A stretch of 64,000 nucleotides of DNA from Suillus spraguei (Eukaryota > Basidiomycota > Agaricomycetes > Boletales > Suillaceae). Below the pieces are notes generated by a model. The model was not told the origin of the DNA and searched no databases. It saw only the letters and a program-made list of their open reading frames with translations. This document shows positions 44,315 through 54,092 of this stretch, piece after piece. The stretch is from positions 558,001-622,000 of the forward strand of contig JABCPU010000001.1 in the NCBI GenBank assembly GCA_016800925.1. The letters are read 5' to 3'. Numbering within the stretch: position 1 is the stretch's first letter; each line of letters begins with the position of its first letter. The translations under genes were made by a program, and so were the position numbers.

Positions 44315-46795
44315 TCAATCATCACTCGACATCAGATACTCATCATCACTGATCACCTGTTTGCAACCAATACTCTGAGCTCTGCCTTGTTGCAGTTGCT
44401 CATCCTCGTCCATAGGAATAAGTGCAGAGTCATATGCTGCAGAGCTTGATGGTCCACCTGGTGCTGATGAGGCCTCTGCTAGCCCTGTCCCAGCAGTGAG
44501 TCTCTCCAGAGTGCTATGGAACACCTCTTCCATCTCCTCAGTGCCTATGTATACCCATGAACCTTCCTGGTTATACGTCCGTGCATTGTCAAACATGAGC
44601 TTCCAATCCTCTTTGTAGTGTGTGATCTCTATCCAATGCTACCCTGCTTTCAAAGTGTGGACAATGCGATCAGATGCGTGATTAACTGATAATAATTGGG
44701 ATAGTCCTGATCATCAGTATATCAGAGTAGTATGAAACCATACACCTTTTACTCACTGGGAGCTCCCGAAAAAGTTTGCAACATTTCTGGCCAACATTGT
44801 CTTCACAAGCAAGAACTGCCCTGAGAACTTCATTGAAAGCTTTCTTCATCTTATCCCTTATTGCAAATGATACGTCAGCCACTTTTGTTTTTCATCATTT
44901 CTAGATGCCAGCAATATCATCAGAGAAGTTTTTAAAGAAATACTCAAAACCAACTTACCACATCACATTCTTTGTCGTCATCGAACACTCACACCTGACG
45001 CTGGAGTATTATGACCAGGTGTATTGGTTTCCTTGAGAAGTTTGTTGGCAGCCCATCATTCTTTCTTGCCACAGGCATGGTCAACAAGTTACCGCAAGTC
45101 CTCATCGTTCTCCACAGCCTGAAATACTAATTAGCATGCATACATCGCCATACCCTGCAAGACGTACCATTGCTTGGACCATTGTTATAATTGACGACAT
45201 TGCGACAATGCTGACCACTGTTACAAGAACACCTTCTTGTGCCCCTACTATCATTTTTCCTCCTATGCATCGCTGTCTACTCTCGTCCCGATGAGGCCTC
45301 CATCCTCGTCCTCTGCTACCTCATCTGGCTCGCCATCGTCACTCCTTACCTCGCCTACACTCGCCTCCTCCATCATCGCTGAACACGCCCTCTTCGCACG
45401 CCTTCTACCTCCTCCATGCCTATACATGCCTCTCTTGCTTTGTGCGCTTCAAGCACCTCCTCTGCGCTCATTGCATCACCCTGCACTTCAACATGCGCAC
45501 CTGCTCGGTTCATGGGGAACCCCTGTCTGCCTTCAAGGATGTCTTGGTATCGTGTTATGCTTTATCCTTTTACTGTTTACCTTTCTTGACTTGTGCATTG
45601 GCTCGTTGGCTCGTACCCTTTATACCTTTGGCTCAGCACTTATGACTCCTTCACGCACATGCGCAGTCTCATTGGTTGATACGCCTCTGACTCGTTTACG
45701 AGCATGCGTCCTCTTATTGGCTATCTGACCTCATACTTAATTCAGCGATACTACTTACTATTTGCACTCTGCTTCAATCTTACATATAAATATGCGCAGA
45801 TAGGCTTTGTACTTCTTTAACTTGAACCTACTTGATCTTCGACCCTGAACTTCCTTTTGATAAGCTTTTGATAAGCTTATCGTTTCTATTGAACTTTGTA
45901 GAAGCTCATCGCTTCTACGTCTTTGATCATCATCAAGGACCTCGTCTCTGTGACGTAGGTCACAAGACAGTGCATAGCGCCCACCTCCAACCAACGCAAC
46001 TAGCGCACTCTGCGCTAGGAGACCAATATGCATGGGCTGTCGCTCTCTATAGAGCGCCCGTCGCAGACACCACTCAAGTTCCTTAGCGCCTGGCCAGGTC
46101 GCTAACAACCACGGTCCTTGATAATCATCAATCTCTTTTGGCTCAAACGGTGGTTCATCCGTCTGATGGCGCTCAGGCAGCTTGAAGAGCTGCATGAGCG
46201 GCAATGGTGGTTTGCTTTTATTGCTGACTGCATGCCATGAGTCCAGTGCATCCCATCCTTGCTGAAGATCCATTGAACGGAAAATCTCCATCCATGTCAC
46301 CAGCTTCTTCATTTTCCTCTGCTTCAAGGGTGGATCACTGTATAGTTTTCATTTAGCCATCAGTTATTTGAGAGAACACTTCTGTAACACTCGCCAGGAA
46401 TTCCTCAAGCTCTTCCTGTGTTGACTTGTTGTCCAAATGATTGGCTTGGATAACCTTGTCATCTATATTGAGTTTGCACACAAGCATACATGGCTTCTTC
46501 AACACTCTTTTCTGTGATGTGATGTAATGAAAGTTGCGGACAGTCTTGGTCTGGCCAATACGGTGAGCAGAGCCTGAAGATCAGCATGGGGATTCCCAAG
46601 ACCATGATTATCATCAGCATGTGTATCCAAACAATAGCTAGAATCTGATTCACCAGTGACCACCCAAGTTGCAAACTTGGGCATCAGCATAGAGAATGGC
46701 GCAACCATAAGAGAACAGTATTTGCAGTTTAAAAACTGAGACCTAAACTACCAGCTCGTGTCGACAGGATGAAGACTTTTAATTTCATATTGAAC
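44315..46795 (-). pseudogene. SNF2/BRM-type chromatin remodeller, 3' part, broken
   Basis: Minus strand, 5' to 3'. Helicase motif V region (KVFILSTRAGSLGL, near 46770); a degraded motif VI region with GNPHADLQA, a frame shift, ITEKSVEEAMYA and DDKVIQANHLDNKSTQEELEEFL; the SnAC-like segment FRSMDLQQGWDALDSW to FKLPERHQTDEPPFEPKEIDD. A solo LTR follows, then NVVNYNNG, a GTACGT intron, a segment with two stops (EDLR*, GKKE*) and NKLLKETN. Last come a bromodomain start (AIRDKMKKAFNEVLRAVLACED, LFRELPVSK) and end (FDNARTYNQEGSWVY), and an acidic tail. The family slides nucleosomes using ATP. The ATPase N-terminal half is absent, so this is a truncated duplicate. Confidence 0.88.
45219..46107 (+). 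repeat. Solo LTR, 889 bp, inside the remodeller pseudogene
   Basis: It begins TGTTACAAGAACACC and ends GGTCGCTAACA, with ACCAC at 45214-45218 and 46108-46112. A TATAAATA box near 45784 suggests plus orientation. It separates the SnAC-like segment from the stretch leading to the bromodomain, and the host frame joins when it is removed. Sequence differs from the chromovirus LTRs, so this is a further LTR family. Confidence 0.87.
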
Positions 46796-46943
46796 TGTTA
46801 TACATCATCACCAAAAGTCCCAAATCTAGATATGGCAAGCACTTGCCATATCATATCACAACACTGGCAAACAGGTCCATCCGATGGGTCATGTACCACC
46901 AGATCAAATTGTCCAGATATCGCATACTCCTGAAACTGACTTA

Positions 46944-47226
46944 TGTCAGAAAAAAACTTAGGGGCCATTAGAATGCCGCTGGATTACAAGTTTGGCTAGC
47001 ACCTTGAAAGGTGCCTTATAAGACCTTACAAGGCATCAAATGACTACAATTTGGTACTGTAGCAGGCTGCATTCAACATAAGGTTGTCAAAAGGACCCTT
47101 ATAAGTGCCTTGTAATGTTCATTAAAAATTATCATACCCAATTATAATATGATAAGATGACATGTACCAACTTGGCCCTTAAAAGGTATTATATGGTATT
47201 GGAAGCCTGGAAACTTTTTTCCGACA
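46944..47226. mobile_element. MITE, 283 bp, TA-flanked
   Basis: Ends TGTCAGAAAAAAACTT... and ...AAACTTTTTTCCGACA are imperfect inverted repeats, extending inward over GGCCATTAGAATGCC and its partner. TA flanks both sides (46942-46943 and 47227-47228). Inner palindromic pieces (CTTACAAGGC, GCCTTGTAATG) add to the fold. Size and TA target suggest a Tc1/mariner-derived MITE. Confidence 0.65.
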
Positions 47227-47228
47227 TA

Positions 47229-48641
47229 ATGCTCACCTGTCATCATCCTACTGAATTTTCCACTACATGCTGTCTATATCTAAGTCATGCCTACCTTCCA
47301 ATATCTAGATCTTGTGAGACTCAGAAACTGGTTTGATGCTCAATGTCATGTCATCTGCTGGCTGCGTCCGAGCTATGCCAAACTAGATATTGCAAGACCC
47401 AGCAGGCTATAATGTCATTTTATTGCATTAATACATGCTGGTTAGAAGACACTTGTAATGCATCAATTGACACAGGCTTCTATATGAAGTAATGCATTAT
47501 CACACCCACTAATACATTAAACCTCCCTGTTGATATTTGTTGATTGTGTACTTCCCACATACATAAGTAGTTGGCTTGCTGCTCCTTCCCACCCCCTTAA
47601 TACTTGCCTGCTATCATAGTACTACTCAGACCTCTGTGCCTCCCTCCCCGCCTTTTGTTTCCCATTGCATAGTACTCTCAGGCTGCACAATACTTCCTCC
47701 TCTCATCATTTCTACAAAAAATCATATCCCCTGGACTGAGGTGAGCCACTCTGGCATGTGTTCGGTCTCTGCTAATTTGCTTACCTTGTATCATATTCTA
47801 TCTACCAGGGTCCAGTACGTGTTGTAAGGATGGAGTGTTTGATCACGTGGAACCGATTTGCATCATCATGTGTGTGCTCCACTCTGGCTGAGATGTGGAC
47901 TCTACTGACATGTTCTAAAACTTTCATAGGTGGTATGCTTGAGTCACTGAAGTCATTGAACACAATTGTCTCTTTCACTCTACTACAATGTGATGGCATC
48001 ATCTTGCTCTTTTGGTTTGTCCATGTCATGATCAGGACAGGTAGAACACCAACTGATAGGTTCAAGTCAATCACAGTGTTTGAACCATATTTACTTTAGC
48101 ACCATTAGCTTGTGTAAAGTACTAGTTGAACACCTAAGCTGGTTGTCTGTCCTTCAAAATATTTTCTGTACTGATTGTAACCACTCATGCCTGTATTTGC
48201 ATGTTCTGCTTTGCGCTTTACAATGTTCTCCTTCATAACTCTAAAATTGGTCTGCCTTTATTTTGCTTGATGCTGAGAAGCAGTGCCGGTCAGTCCGAGT
48301 CAGTATCCCAAGTCGGTGCTCAGCAAGATTGAACACTTTCACAAGTAGTGGACAGGGCAACAGTCTGGTATTCTTGGTAATCAAAATGTTGCCTTAAGTC
48401 TACAAGGACATGCCTTTGGTTGACTCTTGGACGACATACTGTGATACTTCTACAGTAGCAAGACAGGAAATACAATATTTGTACAAAAACTCTTCACATT
48501 CTCACCCATGTAATGAAAAGTTGATGCAGTGAATGCTGTGGCTTTTGAATACATTGAGAACTGACAATGCAGTGCAATCTCACTCACCCAGGTTTCATTG
48601 AATGGCACAAATGCAATTTTGTTTGAGATCCAGGCGATGAG
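47229..48641. other. Non-coding or unrecognised
   Basis: Plus-strand frames at 47576-47827 and 47830-48099 have no motif I recognise. AT-rich stretches with TAATGCATTA-like words near 47410-47520 resemble those at 50950-51230. An 8-bp GCGATGAG target site of the hAT element closes the region. Confidence 0.35.
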
Positions 48642-49416
48642 TAGGGAACTGCACGGGTAAACCCGTGGGTATGATCAGTCGGACCCATACCCATACCTGC
48701 AGATATACCTGTACCTGTGGTGCAGGTATGGGTTTTCCTGCGGGTATCAACATAATGGACCCGGGGTATTACCTGCGAGGGGTATACCCACAGGTCACTC
48801 GACAATGGATAGGACAAAGTAATTAATAGCATGAGATAGTAACAAAAAAAGTAATACTATTCTACCTCGATATTGATTCTATCCCAACCCTCATCCATTG
48901 TGTCCTCTTCACCAATGACATCTGGGAGCTTAGAGACGTTGATGACATCCTCAGATTTGATAAGGCCCAATTTGCTCCATAAGCCGACACAAAGCAGTGT
49001 GCGTGTCGACTGCACTGATAAATGATTTCTGATGTGTGACAGGATGAGACATCCGTGACTGAAGAGTCATTCGACATCTACAGATGTTGCTATAGGCAAT
49101 GTAAGCTTACAAAATATTAAAAAAAAGGCACACTACATACCAGGGATAGTTAGATAGTCAATGGCCATGTGTGACAGCTGGGGGAATGATTTCTTGCATT
49201 CGTGCCACCAAGCAATAGGGTTGGTAACATGCTTTACATCTGTACTAAGGTAGCGGTCAAGTTCAGAGCTGGAGTTGGTGGCACCCATTTTGACTGATAC
49301 CCGTGCCACGGGTATGGGTAGGGGTACGGGTATCAAGACCTCAGACCCATACCCATACCCTAGTGGTACCTGTACCCGTGACCCGTACAGGTTACCCATA
49401 CCTGTGCAGTTCCCTA
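48642..49416 (-). mobile_element. Short hAT element, internally deleted
   Basis: The ends TAGGGAACTGCACGGGTA and TGTGCAGTTCCCTA are inverted repeats. GCGATGAG at 48634-48641 and 49417-49424 is a perfect 8-bp target duplication, the hAT hallmark. Subterminal GGGTATGGGTA-type repeats fill both ends. At 775 bp it keeps only the 3' end of the transposase gene, so it could move only with help from a full element. Confidence 0.93.
48857..49330 (-). pseudogene. hAT transposase C-terminal dimerisation region
   Basis: On the minus strand SELDRYLSTDVKHVTNPIAWW and FPQLSHMAIDYLTIPG lead to a GTATGT intron ending TATAG. The next exon reads TSVDVE, a TGA where CGA (Arg) is expected, then LFSHGCLILSHIRNHL and a tail ending TAG at 48857-48859. 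This is the hAT family C-terminal dimerisation domain. The N-terminal and catalytic parts are gone. Confidence 0.88.
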
Positions 49417-49424
49417 GCGATGAG

Positions 49425-50431
49425 GAAGTATGCTGGGATTGGTCAAGTGATATTATATTCTATGTTCGTCAATACAATCTATGAAAGCTGTGAATTGTGG
49501 GTCCCCATGGTCCAAATTGCTGTGTGGAGACTCATTATGCAAATGCTATGCTATAAATGTTGATGACTTACTGACACTGTGAGAGTTGCAGTCTCTCCTG
49601 TTTTGCTGACAATGGGACCTGCCTGCCAAAAATCTCTTAAACTTATGAAGGCATTTCCTCTGAATGGCATTCATTGATGATTGCAGATTACACAGCAAAG
49701 GTCAGGAAGTTCGTCCCAAATGATTGCTGCAGGGTCTTGATTGAGATCTGCATGAGGAGAGTGATTGTTTATAAATGGAAATCACCATGGTAGTGAATAA
49801 GAGAGCTAGAAAGAATGATGAACACAACACAGAAGATGCCATAATAGTAGTGTACAAAGGCCACACACCATGAACAGAAAGAGCTGCGTTGGTACAGAAC
49901 CAAACACAGCATGATGCAGCAGACAGAAATTTGTGGAGCACTGGCAGTATTTTGTGCTTTATACATGTAGATGACAGTAGCCCATGTATTGTATGAGTCA
50001 TAATGGAATTTGGAAAATGAATAGGTCATTGGCATTGACACAGCATGGTATCACAATCAAAAGGAATTTAGTTGGAGCAACCAAATCAATGAGCTAATGG
50101 GTACACCGCAAAATGAAACTGTAGTTGAAGATGGTCTAAGTAAAAAAAAAAAAGGCCAGAATAACATACTGAACTTCAGGAGTCAATGTGAAATAAGACC
50201 AATACTTAAAATCAGTGGTGCTTTTGTTTCCTGAATGAACTTCAGTCGAGTGCAGGCTAGTCATAAGGGCGAGACTTACTTGTTGGCACCACTGACAGCA
50301 CCTGCCTTCCGCTTTGTTACAGATAGTGAATTCTCTTTTCCAACATCTCCTGGCAGGCAGGTATGAGACTTTGAAGATCCAATTGCATCAAGCGCCTGTT
50401 TACGTGTTGATGGGACATGGCGGCACAAGGT
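49425..50431. other. No gene recognised
   Basis: Short frames only. A poly-A run of 12 near 50141-50152. No repeats with clear ends. Confidence 0.35.
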
Positions 50432-50934
50432 TTAGCATGGACCTTCAGGTTGTTGTTCTAGCAATTGCACTGGAGGGGCTGCAGGCAGTGTGATGCATGA
50501 ACGGGTCAAGTCTGAAGTGATGCCAGTGGGTATTTCTTCATGGACAGGATGTGTTGGGCTAGGACTTGAACGGGGTATTGAAGTCTCAAAGTCACTGCCT
50601 GTGAAAGAGAAATCATTAGTGAGATTATAGTCTGACCCTGCAGTGGATTGTGGCTCTGAGAACGCCAAATTGTGTACTATGGCCCTGAGCTGAAGCTGGA
50701 AACTTGAAGGTTATTGAAGAAATTCAAATCCACTTGTGGCATCCCTGCAAGCAGCCTCTCAATTTCAGCAAACTCTGATGCGCTGACACCTTGAGGGGCA
50801 ATATCATAATCAGTGTTGCCTTGTGGCATCCCCGCAAGCAGCCTCTCAATTTCAGCAAAGTCTGATACACTGACACCTTGGGGGGTGATATCATGATCAG
50901 TGTTGCTCAGTACATCATGAACCAATGTGGGCAC
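50432..50934 (-). pseudogene. Probable C-terminal part of a transposon-associated gene, with a 29-residue repeat
   Basis: The minus-strand frame 50934-50677 contains two copies of a segment with PQGVS, (S/D)FAEIERLLAGMPQ, preceded by TDHDI or TDYDI. A second frame (50668-50432) is Pro/Ser rich. Tandem coding duplication is obvious at the DNA level (GGCATCCC(T/C)GCAAGCAGCCTCTCAATTTCAGC twice). I infer that this is the far end of the gene whose N-terminal part lies at 62210-63990, now separated by nested insertions. That link rests on strand, order and a shared flanking motif. Confidence 0.4.
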
Positions 50935-51507
50935 TGTTGTCCAGAAAAATCCTAATGCATTAAAATCAGGGCAAGCAATGCATTAGTGTCAAATATCTCC
51001 TGTACATTGGTAATGCATTACTCACAAAGTCTTGGGACACTAACTCAGAGGGTGTTGCAAGGCTTGGTATGGGCCCAGGGTCGCACTAATGCATCAAAGT
51101 GGTGCATTAGTTTTAAACCTGTATCATCACAATGCATTACTCACCTCTTTTGACACATTATAAGTGTCATTCTCTGACTCCCAGTCCTGACTGCTCATAT
51201 CGCACTAATGCATTAAAGTGATGCATTACTTTCAAACCTGTATCATTGTAAAGATACAATCTAGCCTGGGCTGTAGATAAACCACGGCCTAAGCTAGTAT
51301 GCAAGTCTTGCACTCTACCTAGTCTGCTTCACTTGCGAAGGCAAGAATGTTCGACCCTAAAGGGAATGCTAAGTGAATATAGTTCAATAATGTCCAACCT
51401 GTGGTGCAAGAATGCCGTCGGAGGTAGCAAGATGCTAGCAGTGACCTCCAGTCCGTGGGAAACTTGCGGTAAAACTAGCGGTAAGCGTGGGAATGCAGTA
51501 GGCAAGC

Positions 51508-52075
51508 TGTTACAAACTGGGGTGGCGTCACCAGCGACAGTGAAAAGACACTGACGGTCTGCTGGGAAGTTCTATAATGTCCAGAAGAGGACAAGGTGAA
51601 AGTACAAGGAACGCGTTCCGAGTATGATCAAGGGTTCGGCCTCAAAGACAAGCCTAAGAGGTTCTACAAGAATAGAGACTAAGACTAAGGAGTGCTTAGA
51701 CTTAGAGACGATTCAAGACGACTTAGGTTGGAGACCTAAGCGAAGGAAGTTCCAGGTAAAACCCAGTAAGATTAAAGTAAAGAATCTACTACAAGTACAC
51801 TGTGCTTATATAGGTACATATGTGCGCACAGACCAGGTAACCGTGGGAATATAAGTGCATATCCTAATGAGGAAGGCATATATTGTACAAGCGTGTTGAA
51901 ACGCATGAGTAAGGGATGAAAGCACGTGTTTAGCGTTCGCGTATGCTAAACCAGCTGAGTCATGGGGATTCATGATATCACATGATATGACGTGTCGATG
52001 ACGCATGGTTGAATCGTATAGTCATGTGATGTCTGATGGAAGTGGAAGTGTCCGAGCAATAAGCTGACTGTAACA
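51508..52075 (-). repeat. Solo LTR, gypsy chromovirus family, long variant
   Basis: Reverse LTR of 568 bp from TGTTACAAACTGGGG to GACTGTAACA, flanked by CAAGC at 51503-51507 and 52076-52080. About 100 bases near its outer (U3) end differ from the other members, with GCACGTG and GACGTGTC words, so it represents a divergent subfamily. Confidence 0.92.
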
Positions 52076-52593
52076 CAAGCGGTAGCATGAACAGTAAAAC
52101 TGTGGTAGTATGAGTGGTAAAACTGTGGTAAGCGTGGGAACTTCTGCGATAAAACAAGCGGTAGTGTAGCGGTGAAGCGTGAGAAAGCAGTAGCGCTAGC
52201 GGTGAAGCGCGGTGTAAAGATACAACCTAACCTGGGCTGTAGGTAAACTACCTCCTGAGTTAGTATGTGAATCTTGCGCTCTGTCTAGTCTGCTTCACTT
52301 GTGAAACAAGAGCATTCGACCCTAAAGGGGGATGCCTATTAGTATGGTCAAGTTCAAGTCTAACTTATGTGCAAATGAAGTGTCGTGGTCAGTGGTAAGT
52401 TGCTGCGGTCAGCGATGGTGCCGCCGGAACTAGCATCATAAGTAGCGGTACTACCATGGTCGAGATATAGTCAGAAACAGCTGCATCAAGTGAGTGATGT
52501 TGAGTGATGATATCAGTGGTGGCAGTAAGGTTGCGAGCGGTGCAAAGAAACAGTAAAGAAGTCCACTGTACTTTCAGCAGTAAAGTAGCGGTG

Positions 52594-53057
52594 TGTTACA
52601 ATCGTACGTGCCCCTATTCATTTTCTTACTTATATATTACATAACGTGATTCTGACTCATATGCTCAACGCATCTGTACTATAACTGCCTTCCTTCTTTG
52701 GATACGCATTTACGTTCCCACACTTCTCTTGGTCTGTGCGCACATTTGGCCTATTTAAGCACAGTGTACTTGTAGTAGATTCTCTACTTTAATCTTACTG
52801 GGTTTTACCTGGAATCTCCTTCGCTTAGGTCTCCAACCTAAGTCGTCTTGAATCGTCTCTAAGTCTAAGCACTCCTTAGCCTTAGTCTCTATTCTCGCGG
52901 ATACCTCTTGGACTTATCCTTGAGGCTGAAACCTTGATCGTACTTGGAACGCGTTCCTAGTACTTTCACCTCGTCCTCTTCTGGACGTTGTAAGAACTCC
53001 CAGCAGACCGCCTGTGTCTTTTCACTGTCGCTGGTGACGCCACCCCAGTTCGTAACA
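52594..53057 (+). repeat. 5' LTR of the young chromovirus
   Basis: Begins TGTTACAATCGTACGTG and ends CCCAGTTCGTAACA. It should hold the promoter; a TATTTAAG box lies near 52751-52758. About 200 bases separate it from the gag start. I could not identify the primer-binding site with confidence. Confidence 0.96.
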
Positions 53058-53255
53058 AAAGATTAAAGTCTATTTTGCTCGTCGACTATCCAGTCTTCGA
53101 CCCTGAACACTGATCGCTTAGATCAGTAGACTAGCGTACGCGTACGCTGAGCAGATTGTCGAGAAAAGCCTTCCGACAGAAGAAAACCCTAACGGACAGC
53201 AAGACAGCGCGTGTAGGAACCGAGAAAGTATAACTCATCAGAAGAAACATCAACC

Positions 53256-54092
53256 ATGTCGTCGACCAAAGAATTCGAATACAAGATCGGCCAACCGATC
53301 GGATTTGATGGAGATCGCGATAACTCTCGCGAGTTTATCCAGTCGTGCAATTTGCACTTTGACATCAATGAAAAGCTTTACACCACCGACAAGCAGAAGA
53401 TCATCTACATAACATCTTTCATGACCGAGAAGAATGCCAAATCATGGAAGGAACAATTCCTTGAACACGCCCAATCTACCGACACTTCGGGACAAAAAGT
53501 TGGTTATGGGACGATGGTGGATTTTATGAAGAGCTTCAACGAAGCATTCCAACCGGTGGATACCAGAATGACCGCACTTACGCGCCTCAGAGATCTCAAA
53601 CAAGGAACTGGAGATCTCCACACCTACGTCGCCGACTTTGAGGCACTTGCAGCCAAGGCTCAGGTCACTGACAACGCGACGAAGATCCAGTTCTTCCAAG
53701 ATGGTCTTAATTGGGGTATCCTCACAAAGCTTTTCAATACGGGAGATGTCTCCGAAGTATTCAGAGATGTTGTGTTGCAATGCGTTGCTATTGACAACGC
53801 TCATCATCGGCTTAACGCCATGAGGACGCGTCATGTCCCACAACAGAAGAAGAAGAATTATGGGAATGCACGGTATATTCCGAACCGTGATTCCAACGCA
53901 ATGGTCGTAGATCGAATCTCCGACATGGAGAGATCCGAATGCATGAAAAAAGGACAATGCTTCGGATGCAGAAAGACAGGACACCGCATCCATAACTGTC
54001 CTGACAGAAAGAAGAAGACCCCACTTCGACAAACCGAAGTTAAAGAAGAAGAAGATGAAGAAACCGTAAGACGGATTGTAGAGGATTTTTGA
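53256..54092 (+). CDS. Gag polyprotein of the young chromovirus
   Basis: 278 codons from the first ATG after the LTR leader. The N-terminal two thirds resemble the Ty3-type capsid region (FDGDRDNSREFIQSCNLHF, WKEQFLEHAQ, GTMVDFMKSFNEAFQPVD, LKQGTGDLHTYVADFEALAAKA). A CCHC zinc knuckle, CFGCRKTGHRIHNC, occupies residues 235-248, followed by a basic then acidic tail. It packages the element RNA in cytoplasmic particles. The TGA at 54090-54092 lies within the open part of pol, so pol is probably made by a -1 shift. Confidence 0.95.
   Translation: MSSTKEFEYKIGQPIGFDGDRDNSREFIQSCNLHFDINEKLYTTDKQKIIYITSFMTEKNAKSWKEQFLEHAQSTDTSGQKVGYGTMVDFMKSFNEAFQPVDTRMTALTRLRDLKQGTGDLHTYVADFEALAAKAQVTDNATKIQFFQDGLNWGILTKLFNTGDVSEVFRDVVLQCVAIDNAHHRLNAMRTRHVPQQKKKNYGNARYIPNRDSNAMVVDRISDMERSECMKKGQCFGCRKTGHRIHNCPDRKKKTPLRQTEVKEEEDEETVRRIVEDF

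Noticed and set aside
45237..46086. Plus-strand ORFs of 163 and 84 codons
   Set aside because: They fall wholly within the 889-bp solo LTR defined by its ACCAC target duplication and show no motif.
50953..51228. CRISPR-like array of short repeats
   Set aside because: Spacing is irregular, the words are 8-10 bp palindromes, and the genome is eukaryotic.
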